Positions 35,986 through 48,215 are shown, counted from the stretch's first letter. The stretch is 64,000 nucleotides of DNA from Avena insularis (GCA_023614405.1 CM042694.1:86845285-86909284), one strand, 5' to 3'. Notes: generated from the letters alone by a model not told the origin. Made by a program: numbers and translations.

Positions 35986-36245
35986 GCCACGATACCTTCG
36001 ATCTGGATTCACAGATGTAGTATAATAGCTTTTTCCCTAGAAGACCTAGGTTTAATCTAACCTAGGAAAGCAATGCTAAAAGGAAAAAAAAGGACACGTC
36101 TACAAGACTTTGTTTCCTTGTTTTACCTTCGTTTACCAGACCAATCTAGTTTACTTTTATAATGAGTTGAATCAATGGATGGAGATAGGCTAGGGTTGAA
36201 GATCCACCTGCAGTTGCACATCATATGGGATAAAAGATACGGATT
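35986..36245 (-). repeat. Athila-like LTR fragment
   Basis: About 260 bases matching 19620-19860 (TAGCTTTTTCCCTAG, CTAGGTTTAATC, ACGTCTACAAGACTT, GGATGGAGATAGGC, GCACATCATATG). A second copy of the LTR found at 19620. Confidence 0.7.
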
Positions 36246-37387
36246 TCTATCTCCGTGCCCTTGGTTTGTTAGTTGTACTCAGTTTTCCCCAGTCGCTTAG
36301 TTTTTCCTCACTTTTCACCTCCCACCATTCCGAAACCCTCACATGCGGTCGGACGGGTGGATGTCGTCAGGTCAAAGGCTTGACCGTTACATGCTGACTG
36401 GTGGGACCGCATTGGGCGGGTCCTGCGTTGAGCGTTACATTATGTTGCCTCGACCATTACATGATGATAGGTGGGTCCATGATACACGGTGGACCAGTCA
36501 TCCATCTCTCGCTGACTTGTGGGCCCTGTTTTTCCTGATTGTGTGGTCGGTGCAGCCAATGAGAAATGGGGCCGTTTTGTGGGGCCATCGAAGCCAATGA
36601 ACGATGGGGCCGCTATGTGGATCCGTTCTGTGGGGCCTTCGTAGCCAATGACCGGTGGGGCCGTCATGTGGGGCTGGAGGGGGGATTTGCATATTTGCCA
36701 TGTTTTACTTTGCAACTTGCATATTTGCCATTTTGTGTGTCACTAGAATGTGGTGGTCATGTGGAAAATATGCAAATTTCAAAGAAAAAGTTTGGCAGAT
36801 ATGCAAAATTGGCAAATATAAAATAATTGATAGATGGGGTCGTGTATGACATGTTGGCTCTCTCTCATCCGCTCCTAGCCCCGAGCAGCTCCTATCCCAC
36901 CGTGAGACAGGCGATCATTGTCGGTAGCGTCATTGGATCTCCTAAGGCGGTATCAGACGGGCATGTCCAGCGCACCTCAACCAAGGCTCAACTGTTTGTT
37001 CGTGTGCACACATTATGCGTTAGGCGATGCCGAGGCCGCAGGTGCACGCCCATGACGTCCGGGATTTGGTTCCACCGCCATAGCTCGATGAACAGTCGCA
37101 TCAATTGCTAGTAGTGCTTGCTAAGACCTCCTCCCCTGCTCCGCCCACCCTAATCGATTCGGTTCCCGTAAATTCCTCGATATTGTAGGTGCAAATTAGT
37201 CCTCAATGTATGTACGTAGCGGGTACACCGATGAGGGTGGGGGAATCGATCATGTCGTGGACATATTCTCCTTCTCCTACCATGTCGGAAATGCATGTAG
37301 CTCCTTCTCTTTGTACTACCATTGAATTTGAATTGCTGACATGGCCTGTCGGACTGATTCCAATTTAGTTTCTTTTGGGATTGTTAT
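36246..37387. other. Unassigned stretch with short repeats and a fold-back
   Basis: From 36550 to 36665 a phrase AGCCAATGA..GATGGGGCCG with GTGGGGCC is repeated three times. Bases 36689-36820 form a fold-back: GCATATTTGCCA occurs at 36689 and 36719 and its complement (TGGCAGATATGC, TGGCAAATAT) at 36793 and 36810. From 36840 to 37387 nothing was recognised. Confidence 0.5.
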
Positions 37388-39095
37388 TGTGGGGCCCCCG
37401 GATTAATCCTCCGAAAATCCCTGTTATGCATACAACCACGATCCCATGATCACTTACTCGTGGCACATAACCTACAAGTAGCATTACAACATCCGAGACA
37501 TATCGAATTACAAGACTTACATAAATGCCGTTATGGCTACATCAATAATCATCAGAGGAACTTCATCAAGCGTAGAGCCTGATCCATGCCTTAACCTACA
37601 GGCAACTGACTGGGAGAACGTCCTAGCTCGCTTAGCCATCAACTTCATCCCCTTCTTGATATCTGACCAAGTTAATAGACAGGGAACATTGCTAGTGAGT
37701 ACTTTGAATGTACTCGCCAACCACCTTAAGAGAATAATAATAACAAGAGGATATGCAGTAGAGTTGTGGTAGTAGGAGGGCTCCAAGAGAGGTTCTTTTC
37801 TCAAATAGTTTCTCTTATAGATATAACATCTACATATCTTTGTTGAAAACTTTTGTAAAGCATTTTAGAAACCTTTTTGAAACGTTTTGGAAAACATTAG
37901 GACTGGGTCACCCATTTGTTCCTTTCTTCCGGTCATCCCACGACCAAACTCATTTCATTCTGTTCTGACCATCCCATGGTCAGAACAGGTATCCTTTCCG
38001 ACCATCCCATGGTCAAAACATTTCCAAAGCCATTTATTTTACGAAATCCCTTTTGAAAACAAAACCAGTGACGCTCTACAACAACCTTCCCAACTGTCCA
38101 TGACTGTGGACACGGCTATTCGAATAGATTTACACTCTGCAGAGGTTGTACACTTTACCCACACCATCCGGGTACACTACCCTGATCTTCACCGATCGTG
38201 GGTCGAGTAACCGATCAAGACTCTCCGGATGCCCACTCCAATATAAGTGCCTACCCTATGAGTGTTATTCCCCTCAAAACCGGGACGTCGGGTACCGAGG
38301 ACCAACCGGAGCGCATTTTACACTTTACATAGTGGGCGCTTTCAATGAGGGGCTCATAGTAACACGTAGAGGCCGTAGACCCTTCGTTCCTTTTCCCGGT
38401 CGATGTCCCACATGGACCGTTTGTCCAGAGAAGTCCCACCCTCCAGGGAGTTTCATCCCCTGTAGTACTTAGGAGGCAGCTTATACCAGAATAAACAACC
38501 ATCAAATCCAGCCCTGTCCCATTCCAGAGTAATGTGGTTGCACGGATTAGCTGTTCTAGCAAAACTGCAAAGAACCGAGTGCGTTTTTGTAAACCTTTTT
38601 CCTCCAGCTTTCCTTTAGCATTTTGTAAAACAAAAACCTTTTTCTTTCTCAACATCTCCCGGGAGGTCCCACCCCACCAGGGTTTTATCAGAAAACATTT
38701 AGTAAAACCTTTTTTCGGGGTCTTCCCATCCTCTAGTTTTTGCTTCGGCTAATACGGGGTCTCCAAAGGGTATGGTGTAGTACACCATCTATTCTACTAG
38801 GGACAAGTAGGTGTCATCAAGGGGGTTGTACTTAATAGTACAAAAGTGTAATAGTTCGGAGGAGCCAAACCACTACCATATATACATCAACATATAGTAA
38901 AAACAATGCAGTTTTAATAAACAGTGGATAAAACATGCATAAGTAAAACAGTAGGACAAGGCTTATGAGCAAGAGGGTGGCTTGCCTGATGATCAACAAT
39001 ATGGAAATATATCCCTGGACTTCTTCTTAGAATACCCAAAAATATACAATAGTAACCATCTTCTTTTGCTCTCCGATATAACCGCAACTATCGTC
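37388..39095 (-). mobile_element. Large gypsy LTR B, left segment
   Basis: Starts TGTGGGGCCCCCGGATTAATCC, the same design as the Tekay-like LTR start (TGTCAACACCCGGATTTTTAATCC). It shares a landmark with it: CCAACTGTCCATGACTG...CACGGCTATTCGAATAG...ACACTCTGCAGAGGTTGTACACTTTACCC at 38090 compared with 21390. This makes it a related chromovirus family. The repeat GACCATCCCATGGTC occurs at 37967 and 37999. CACTA-2 cuts it at 39095. Confidence 0.7.
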
Positions 39096-39330
39096 CACTA
39101 CAACAGATCCTAGAATCGGTGACGAATTGCCTGGTGACAAAATTCAGAACCGTCACCGAAAGTAACCATAGGTTACAGATTAGTTTTGGGCATCACGTAT
39201 GCTTGATAATGCGTGACGGTCGCGTTTCGCATCACGGCAAACCGTCGCCGATTATCCGCACGACGGATTTTAGAGCGTCGTAGATTAAGCCGTCACCGAT
39301 TGTTCGTGGGACCAATGAGTTAGCAATTGT
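39096..39330. repeat. CACTA-2 left terminus and subterminal repeats
   Basis: TCGGTGACG, CGTCACCGA, GCGTGACGG, CGTCGCCGA and similar 8- to 9-mers occur in both orientations in ~200 bases after the terminus: probable TNPA-type binding sites. Confidence 0.75.
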
Positions 39331-39339
39331 GCTAAAAAT

Positions 39340-39415
39340 GATAAAAGGGCAAAGATGGGTTTCGAACCGAGGACCTAGTACAAAGTAAAACATTTCGTTA
39401 CCGCTGGGCTACCAT
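39340..39415 (-). other. tRNA-like sequence with pol III A and B boxes
   Basis: On the minus strand TAGCCCAGCGG (39411-39401) fits an A box and GGTTCGAAACCC (39368-39357) fits a B box, with 32 bases between. A TTTT run follows near 39345. The arms do not form a convincing tRNA cloverleaf, so this is a tRNA-derived or SINE-like piece rather than a tRNA gene. Confidence 0.4.
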
Positions 39416-39869
39416 TCGGTTTTTGAATTGTTTGATTGGCCTACCATTTTGTAAACTCTACGTGCAGTACGTGGCATGTACAAACACGAATCGTTATAGT
39501 TAGGACTTGTGCAATCTTCCAAACAGTTTTCTTCTCTGTTCTTGCGAACGAGCGCTATCAAGGGTATCCCTTGTCCAGGCGATCACGACATTCGCTGGCC
39601 CTTCATCTAAAAGTCCTGGCGACTTGCGCCTACGCGATCACGACGATCGATCACGATCCCAGCTAGCGAGGCTTCGTGGCAGGCCAGCGCACGGCGATAG
39701 GAAGCACATGTGAGTTCCTTTGAGATCTGTTATGAAATTGATTTGGATTGGTGTTTATGTTACACATTGTGATTTATTTGGACTTTGGCAAACAATTTTC
39801 ACATCGATTAGTACAAATTGAATGGCATCATGACTCGAGTGGAACACATTATATATATTTTTGTAGGCG

Positions 39870-42800
39870 ATGGATCAACAGTGGATTACTCATGGGTGCA
39901 AGTTCACCCCTTTTTACATACAAGGTGTCCGCGAGTTTATGGAGTTTGCGCGCTCAAACTGCAACGAAGGTGCATCAATATTGTGCCCATGCCAAAAATG
40001 CCTTAATATTACGCAGCAGACTCAGGACACTGTTGAGTATCACTTACACATCAATGGTATGGCTGTTTCCTACACAAAGTGGAGTTGTCATGGAGAAGAT
40101 GATGGTCCTGATGAAAACTATGATCATAGTTTGTATCAAAGCGATGACGATGATGATTATGATGATGGAAATGAGAATCATAATGATCATGTTGACAAGA
40201 TGTTAGATGAGCTGCATGATTCTGGTGACAGAGGCCTAAGTGACACTAATTTCTATGCGAACCTCATCGAAGAAGCTAAGAAAGAGCTTCACGAGGGATG
40301 CACCACTGAGACGAGGTTGTCATTCATTATGAAGATGCTTTACGTGAAATCATACAACCGGGTCACAAATAGAGATTTTGATCAATTTATGGCTGTCTTA
40401 TGTGCTGGTTTGCCAAAAGTGAATTTTCCCAAGTCCTATGCTGAAGCTAAGAGTGTTCTTTCTGAGGTTGGGCTTGGTTATGACACAATTCATGTTTGCA
40501 AGCATGACTGTGCTCTGTTTTGCGGAGACCATGCCAAAAAAACTCATTGTCCCGAGTGTGGATTTTTAAGGTGGAAAGACCTAGAAGCAAAGATAAAGGT
40601 TCCCCACAAGGTCCTTCGATACTTTCCTATAATCCCAAGGTTACAGAGATATTTTGTTTCCAAGGAAGCGTCGATGAACACCAAGTGGCACAAGGAGAAG
40701 AGGGTTGCACAACCGGGTATTTTGAGGCACCCAGCTGATGGTGAAGCATGGAAGCACTTTGACAAGGAGTTTGGATGGTTTGCTTCAGATGCCCTTAACA
40801 TAAGGCTTGGTATTGCGACAGATGGATTCAACCCATACGGAAACATGAGTAGTTCATACAGTATGTGGCCAGTTTTTGTCATTCCATACAACTTCCCACC
40901 GTGGATGTGCGTGGATCAATCCAACTTCATGATGTCATTTCTAATCCCTAGAAAAAATTCACCAGGAAAGGATTTCCATGTATTTATGTAGCCATTGATA
41001 AAAGATATGATGAAGCTATGGAGTGGTGTGGGCACATATGATGCATGCACAGGTAGAGAGTTTCCGTTGCATGCTGCATTTCTTTGGTCGATTCATGACT
41101 ATCCTGGATATGCCACGATGTCTGGCCGTAGCACAAGAGGGTTTTTCGCATGTGCGCACTGCGATAAGGATCCTTGCTACGAGTCTTTGCATAATAAAAT
41201 TGGTTATATTGGTCATCGTCGATTTACGCCTCCACGATCACAAGTGGAGGAGTAGCGAGCCTTCAATGGAAAACTGAACCTAAGGATGCACCAACAAGTT
41301 TCACACTTGAAGAAAGAGGAGAGGGTACGAGAGTTCGGGATTATAGGCCGGGGAAAAATCCATCAACTAGGAAGAAAGCGTGGCATGGTGGTGAGCCAAC
41401 CTGGCACCTCAAGATCAGCTTATATGATCTGCCATACTAGTCAAGATTGAAGTTTGTTCACAACCTAGATGTGATGCACATTGAGAAGAACATATTGGAC
41501 AATATCCTTGGTACCCTTCTTGAGCTTGATGGAAAGAACAAGGACACTGTTGGTGGTAGAATGGATTTGGAGAAATTTAATGTCGGGAAGAAGTTACGGA
41601 TGAAACACGAGGCCAAGGGTTTTCAAAGGAGAAAGCACCATGGGCGCTTCAAAAGGAAGGCAAACAAAAATTGTGCAAGTATTTGGCCAACACTAGGTTC
41701 ACAGATGGTTTCTTTGGAAACTTAGCAAGATGTGTGGACATCGAGGGGTAAAGTGCAGTCTGAAGGCGCATGAGCGCCACATACTTATGCAGCGTGTGTT
41801 GCCAGCTAGTCTGAGAGGGATTGCATCAAAGGCGATGTATGAGACCATTGCTGAACTAGGAAACTTTTTTAGGGAGTTGTGTGCCAAAACTCTAAGAGCA
41901 TCTGTGCTGCATCGAATGAAGGTTGAAATTGTCATAATTCTTTGCAAGCTTGAGCTACTATTTCCCCCATCATTCTTTGATGTAATGGTGCACCTGGATA
42001 TTCATCTACGATGAGGCACTTGAGAGGGGCCTGTTCAATATGGTTGGATGTATCCAGTTGAAAGAAGGCTCGGTACTGAAATCAACTATCGCGTAGCAAA
42101 TCAAAACTGAAGGTTCAATTGCTAAGGGATATATCATGGATGAGTGCTTGCATCATTGCTCTAAATTTTTGGGCGATGTCATAGAAACCAGACATAACAA
42201 GCCTGAGAGGAACCAAGATAAGAAACAAAGAGTTGATCCGCTAGAGTTTGATATTTTTTCAGATGGAGCCAGAGGTTTAGGACTATCCAAGTTGAAGTAT
42301 TTTCCCAAAGAATTTGACAATATGGTTTGGTATGTACTTGAGCGTGATGAGACACAAAATTATATTCAGTAGGTCTATTTACCTTTTTATTAATCATTCA
42401 AAATTTTTAGTAATATTTTGTGTTATAGCAGTACCATTACTAATTTGTTTTTGATTTTTAGGAATTTCCGACAACAACTACAGAACAGGGGTGTGAACAA
42501 CATTGATGCAGAACTAGAGAAAGAATTCCCTGCATGGTTTAAAAAACATGTCAGTAATTTGGACAATGCTCCAGAAGATTTAAAATCACTAGCACTTGGT
42601 CCAGATGCTCGTGTAGTTGTACACCCTATGTGCAATGTAAATGGCGCTAGGTTCCGTTAGTCGGCGTGAGAAGAACATGAGGACTCAAAACTCGGGAATA
42701 ATGACAAGGGGATCCGTTTCGGCGAACAAGATCAAGAATACTACGGTGTGATGAAGGAGGTTCTTGAGTTCTGATGGCGAGAAACAAGCACGCTGACAGA

Positions 42801-43317
42801 TCCATGTTCTTGTTCCGCTGTGATTGGTTTGACCTTGGAAGTAGGAAAACCATGGAGATGAAGGATGATGGATACTTTAAAAGCATCAATACGTCTGTAT
42901 TGTGGTACAAGAACGCCCCTTTCATATTAGCTCACCAAGCAGAAACTTGTTTTTACTTGGAAGACGCAAAATTTGGTGATCCTTAGAAGGTGGTGCAAAC
43001 TTTCAAGCACGAATGTATCGATGTTCGGGAAAAAAGATGATGAAGGCAATGCGAGTGCATACCAGGAAGACCTAGGCTCGGAAGATCCCATTGTTCACCA
43101 AATTGAGGGCGAGGAAGATGAATATGTTGATGATCATGAAGGCGACATGGATGATCGCTCGATGATGTGCTATTTGTTGACTCTCGGTGTTAGACAACTA
43201 GCAGGGAAAATGGTGTAAACAATGATATTGACTGACGACGAAGAACAAGAAGACTTGGAACCGGTTGTCGATGAATTTGGGAGGAGCATTTCAGATGTTG
43301 ATAGTGATATTGACTAG
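39870..43317 (+). pseudogene. TNP2-type CACTA transposase (Transposase_21 family)
   Basis: ATG at 39870 opens a transposase-associated domain (YIQGVREFMEFARSN, CPCQKCLN), an acidic Asp-rich spacer, then the Transposase_21 region (LSFIMKMLYVKSYNRVTN, LPKVNFPKSYAEAK, VCKHDCALFCGDHAKKTHCP, ASDALNIRLGIATDGFNPYG, then ACTGREFPLHAAFLWSIHDY and ACAHCDKDPCYE). TAG at 40989-40991 is the first break; others follow near 41254 and 41430. Then VHNLDVMHIEKNILDNILGT, a DUF4218-like part (RHILMQRVLPASLRGI, LCKLELLFPPSFFDVMVHLD), an intron (about 42375-42460), WFKKHV...GPDARVVVHPMCNVNGARF, a DUF4216-like part (FLFRCDWFDLGSRK, LVYLED-like AETCFYLEDAKF) and an acidic tail to TAG at 43315. It would cut and join the element ends; several stops and frameshifts make this copy dead. 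Confidence 0.9.
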
Positions 43318-43832
43318 TACCTTGTGAAAATGCGTTACTAAAATACTAGCACTTGTTGTCTGTTTGATACTAGTTATGGAGACTGCATTCAATTCGGTAA
43401 CCATGTTATACACAAAATTATTAATTATAATGATATATATGGTCATACCTAGATGTTTTTGCTTGTTTTTGTCATACTTACTTCGAGCAGCAAAATAGAT
43501 TTACTGGAGATAGATACTTCTTTACGTGACACAACCTACGCGATAGACATGTCTGTCTAGTAAGTTGTGCACGCATAAAATTTGTAGCTCATAAAATATT
43601 CATAGATACCGATGAAATAAACTCAATTAACACGATTTCACTATAATTGGCAGCAATGACAGGCATAATATATTTCAGCTCATAAAAAATTTAATAATAC
43701 CATTACACTTAACCATGTCTTCAGACATACTAATGCCACATAATGGAAGGACCGTAAAATATTGTCTTAACATCTCATATTATTAGGTCGACAAATGACC
43801 CATGACCATCATAGTGAAAATGATCAAGGCTA
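43318..43832. other. Spacer between convergent genes, nothing recognised
   Basis: About 515 AT-rich bases between the 3' ends of the transposase and the minus-strand B3-like gene; presumably both 3' UTRs. Confidence 0.5.
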
Positions 43833-45328
43833 CTAAAGTTCCACATTTGGAACATAGAAGGCAAATAGGAAAGCCCCCTTACGTCCCACGTATCGCATGA
43901 AAAACATCTTGTCTCCAATTCACCGAAAATCCTCCTCCTGTGACATCACCTCCCTCCACCCAGCGCAGCATACTCGGCCATCCTCAGGAGAAATTGAGTA
44001 CGACCCTTTGACATTTGTGTATTTATCACACACAATTGTGATATCACCATATTCAGCCATATCTTCAGGGACAAGGCATCGCGGGAGTTTCTGTTCTTGG
44101 TCCACATGCACAATGTGAACATTTGTTAATCGGAAAATTACAGGCACAACAAAGTAGATCACTCATACTTACCAGCTCTTTCTTCACGCAATTTGTCCAG
44201 CTTAATGTGTGGATGAGAGACCCACATTTTCCAACTTGATAAGGCCCAGCTCCATGTTCATCAACCAGCGTGTCAATGATGTCAACATTGCTGACCACTG
44301 ACTCCATCATTCTCAAGTTAATTATGGTTCCATCAGTGGCATGCATAGCGTCAAGTATGCCTTTCTTATCCTGGGTCAGATTGTAATATGCTGTACAAGT
44401 TCAAATACTTAATTAAATGAATATTACTGAATCAAAATTAAGATTAATGCATGGTAGGTACGTCAACATTAAGATTGTTTAGGAACAAGGAAAAAATATC
44501 GTGCTAAAAACAAAGCAACTACTTCTTTTTTCATAAGGAAAAAACTAGAGACAATTCCATCGGTGACATTCTACACATTACAAAGTAGACTAGAAACCGA
44601 GCAAAATGGGTGAACCTAAATATTTTAGTGGATCTACATATATACATCCATTTTATACAAACTCGTAAACATCATATATTTGTAAACGGAGGGAGTACTT
44701 CAAATAAGCAGTTACTTACATGGGTGGGTGATCGGTAGGTTGATCGACATCACAGGGGTAGATGGACCTTGTGTGTCGGTAGAGAAGACAAGCTCCGTTC
44801 CAACATCCAGATTGTAGACTCTAGCAAATTCTCTCCAATATTGGCCTTCAAGATATGTTCTGCCATCCTTGTTGATACAATCAACGTTGAATTCGAACCC
44901 TTCTTCCGTAACCACCTCGACCACAAAATCATTCTCGTGGTCGACAGAGTCGATGGCAAACTTCTTAAGGAAATTCGCTCTAGCATAGCAGGATATTAAC
45001 TGAAGAAAAATGGAACATGTTTACTACATGACAAACTAACAGATGCTATAATTCATGACAAAAGGGTGGAACAGGAAAGACTAATGGTAATACAAAAAAT
45101 AAAACCAGTACCGTCATTCTTCAAAATTCTCTACAAGGGTGAGAACGAAAAAGGACTTGATCTTGTCGCCCAGGCCGCACATACCCTTGGTGTCAAAACA
45201 CCAAGGACACTACGAATCAAAAAAAGAAAATTTAAAGATCATTGGCCGTACATTTTTGTCCAAATAGATCCAGTACATGCAAACTAGATAGGTTAGATTT
45301 TTACCGCAATGATCTTGCCCTTCGCCAT
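43833..45328 (-). pseudogene. Tandem B3-like domain gene (copy a)
   Basis: A multi-exon reading can be built on the minus strand. Exon 1 is MAKGKIIA from ATG 45328 to a GT at 45304. Next CPWCFDTKGMCGLGDKIKSF...NFEE followed by TGA. Next LISCYARANFLKKFAIDS, FVVEVVTEEGFEFNVDC, GRTYLEGQYWREFARVYNLD, VGTELVFSTD (domain 1, ending CATGTAAGTAA at 44720). Next YYNLTQDKKGILDAMHATDG to VKKEL with GTAAGTA. Last HIVHVDQEQKLPRCLVPEDM, AEYGDITIVCDKYTNVKGSY, RVCCAGWREVM, IGDKMFFMRYVGRKG, LFAFYV (domain 2), stop at 43833. LP..FV/L.P, GW..V and GD...F spacing suggests plant B3 DNA-binding folds. Two in-frame TGAs (near 45110 and 43920-43922) suggest decay. Function and target unknown. Confidence 0.55.
44520..44699. 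mobile_element. Stowaway-like MITE remnant
   Basis: The right end ...TTTGTAAACGGAGGGAGTA at 44681-44699 has the classic Stowaway terminus (complement TACTCCCTCCGT) and a TA target dinucleotide. The AT-rich preceding 150 bases fit the family, but the left terminus is too diverged to fix. It lies in an intron of B3-like copy a. Confidence 0.5.
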
Positions 45329-46090
45329 CCCTCTCTCTCGACAGATCTGTGGCCTAGGCAAAGGTGGTTTAGATGGCGGCGCTGACTCGAACTATGCCTT
45401 TAGGGTTTGTTGGAGGTAGAGCGTATATATATATATGGTCCGACTATGCTTGCATGCCGGGCCTGGACGCAATTGTAAGCTTAATTTGTGGGCTCGACGT
45501 GATTATCTTTAGCCGTTAGGTAAAACAAGGAAATATATTGATTACATTTAGTGCACAGAGAAAGGAAATTGATTTGGTTTTTATTGCTCTGACTTAGTTG
45601 TCATAGTTAGGTCCTGTAAGATCCTCTAAAATAGAATCTTGAGACTAACAAGGAAAGAATTAGCTATATTAATTAAATCCTTTACTTAGAATATTTTGCA
45701 AATTTTATGAAAAGTATTAGAAATAAGGAGTTTGCCTTTCATGTTTGTGGTTGTTTTTAGACATTCTGAAGGATCATCAGTATGTAAAGTACATAAGTTT
45801 CTGGTTTGAGATTGGTTTCAAAAACTTTTTGTAGTCCAAACTTACTTCAAACTTTCTTAGCTACAAAATAAAGCATCAAACCATCTAATTTAGTAAACAA
45901 ATGCAGTGTGCATCAACATGAGAATTCAGATAACAAGTGCACCAGTAATGCAACAGCAAACTCCATTCACATTAACATAGTCTTAAACAACTGCGTATGA
46001 TTGCCCAGCTTCCACCATACATAATAAAAACTTAGTCTTCAAACAACACACAGTTTCTCTTCATCTCCAGGGGGACAACACAAACATAAA
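45329..46090. other. Spacer upstream of B3-like copy a
   Basis: Contains TATATATATATGG near 45426-45438 on either strand, a possible TATA region about 100 bases upstream of the B3-like ATG. Otherwise AT-rich and featureless. Confidence 0.4.
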
Positions 46091-48215
46091 CTAAACTTGT
46101 GGAAACAGAACATGAGGGCCAACAGCAGGACCGATAACCGGGATGAGGCCACCCTTGACGTACTTGTCGAGGAATCTGCCAAAGGCCGCATGCTTCGCCA
46201 TGGTGTGGCCCTTGTGCTTCTGCCTGCTGCCTACGCCAACGCCATCCGCGTGCTGGATCATGCTCTCTAAGTTCTTGGTGATGACCCTGTCGTAGAATGG
46301 GCAAGATAGCTCCCCGCGGCTGCGGAAAGGTATCTGGCCACACACCAGCCACTTAAGAACAAAGCGGCGCTTGCGGTCCCTATCGTCCTTGTCGTGGCCC
46401 ACGTCGTCATAGTCTTCCTGTGAATTTTGAAATACGTAAGAAGTGAGATAAATAGGAGCACAACAACGATCAAAAGAAATAAGCTGTAAAAAATTAACAA
46501 TGCTGCCAAAATTATTCTAAATTGTTGCGGTGATAGTACTAACATTTGATGAATCGAGGACAGTTTTGTGTTGTGGTGATAGTACTAACATTTGATGAAT
46601 CGAGGATAATGTTGTGTGACCAATATTTGATGAATCGAGGACAGTTTTCTCTTATCATGTCTAGTGAGTGCTGGAACGCCTGAGCGTTCATTTCTATCTA
46701 CTTCAAAGTCCATAATGGATAATTTATTAAAGAACAATATTCTTTGGGGACATAATTCAAGGCATGTGAACTTTAGGGGCAAATAACCAATTTTGCCTAA
46801 ATAAAATTCTTGCAATCATAATCACTAGAATGAAAGAAGACTCGGATGAATTTAAGTTTCAAATGCATTAATCATTACACATTAAATTCCATTCATCAGA
46901 TCAATCATTTCTTCCCAAATAAAATTCTTGTTATCATAATCTCTATAATCAAATTAGACTTAGATGAATTTAAGGCACTTAATGATGAATCATTTACAAG
47001 TTAACTACCTTAACACATTCAGAAAGTTATCTGATAACTATGAACCGATAGATATCATATGAGCAATCATAATAAGTAGAATTAAAGAAGGCTTGGATGA
47101 ATTTAAGTTTTAAACGCATTGACCGTTATACTAAACAGGATACTGATTCAAGCACACTATGGAATCATCACATTAATAAGCAGCAAATTTAGATAATGGT
47201 AATTATGAATTCCATGCATCAGATCAATCCTTTATTCCCAAACAAAATTCTTGCTATCATAATCTCTACAATCAAATTAGACTCAAATAAATTTAAGTAA
47301 ACGTGTTGATCAATCATGTGCAAGGTAACTACCTTAACACATTCAGAATGTAATCTGATAACTATTAACTGATAGATATCATATGAGCAATCATAATCAC
47401 TAGAATGAAACAAGACTTGGATGAATTTAAGTTTCAAACGTATTGATCATTACACTTAACAGAATACTAATTGATACACACTATGGAATCAACACATTAA
47501 TAAGCAGCAAATTAAGAAAATGGTAATTATAAATTCTATGCATTAGATCAATCTTTTCTTCCCAAACAAAAATCTTTGTTATCATAATCTCTACAATCAA
47601 ATCAGACTCGGATGAATTTAAGGCACAACATTCAGAAATTAATCTGATAACCATGAACCCATATATATCATATGAGTAAGAATAGTATATGGCAGATCAA
47701 ATCAAAGTCAACTACAAAGGAACCGTACGAACCCTAGAATCAAGAATATCTAGAAGACCACCTAGATAGCACAAATCAATCTACTCTACGAACAAACCCT
47801 ATGTGAACAGTAAGATGAACAGAGGAGATTGAATAGAACAGCTCAGAACCTCGGTGCCGTCGTCGAAGGCCTCCTCCTTGAACGGTACATCTTCTTTGCG
47901 GGCTTGTTCATAGAGGTACTCAATGGAGTCAGGGTCTTCACCATTGTAGTACTCATCGTCCGGCACGACGATGACCTGGCGGCCTGCATGCGGGTTCTGT
48001 AGATCTGCGATGGGAGCCACGACGTCCTCCTTCTTCTCATCATCAACGGCGACCACGACCGGTACGGTGGAGTCCACAACGGTCACGGCGCGCCGACAAG
48101 CGGCTGGTGCTCCCGAAGAAGACTCCTCGCCCGCCACCGCGGCGATGACCGCGGGTGCATTGCCAGAGCCGCCGACCGCCTTTGACTCCGGCTCGTCTTC
48201 GCGAGCGCGCTTCAT
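46091..48215 (-). CDS. Two-exon gene with zf-XS (SGS3/FDM-like) domain, CACTA cargo
   Basis: Exon 1 (48215-47850) starts MKRAREDEPESK, has a low-complexity Ala/Val-rich part and an acidic, conserved-looking end (QVIVVPDDEYYNGEDPDSIE, YLYEQARKEDVPFKEEAF, DDGTE), then GT at 47849. Exon 2 (46417-46091) follows an AG: EDYDDVGHDKDDRDRKRRFV, LKWLVCGQIPFRSRGELS, then CPFYDRVITKNLESMI, QHADGVGVGSRQKHKGHTMA, KHAAFGRFLDKYV, stop. Exon 1 is 366 nt, a multiple of three, so the frame is kept: about 230 residues with no stop. The CP...(H)A.GVG.GS...K...AKHAA pattern resembles zf-XS, the zinc finger of SGS3/FDM proteins that act with double-stranded RNA in silencing. The second Cys of CPxC is Tyr here. The XS domain itself is absent. 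A TATATAAC box lies at 48331-48324. The intron (1,432 bp) holds tandem repeats. Confidence 0.65.
46524..46650. repeat. ~46-bp tandem repeat in the zf-XS intron
   Basis: GTGATAGTACTAACATTTGA followed by TGAATCGAGGA occurs at about 46528 and 46573, with a partial third copy (ATTTGATGAATCGAGGACAG) at about 46625. Confidence 0.75.
46790..47690. repeat. ~323-bp tandem repeat in the zf-XS intron (nearly three copies)
   Basis: The phrase CATCAGATCAATC (third copy CATTAGATCAATC) starts at 46894, 47217 and 47541, a spacing of 323-324. Shared blocks include TCATAATCTCTACAATCAAA, ATATCATATGAGCAATCATA and CACATTAATAAGCAGCAAAT. The array makes up most of the intron. Confidence 0.85.

Noticed and set aside
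36840..37387. A host gene fragment suggested by GC-rich, exon-like sequence
   Set aside because: No recognisable domain, no consistent frame and no splice structure.
39340..39415. A tRNA gene
   Set aside because: A and B boxes fit, but the acceptor and T arms do not pair; kept only as a tRNA-like sequence.
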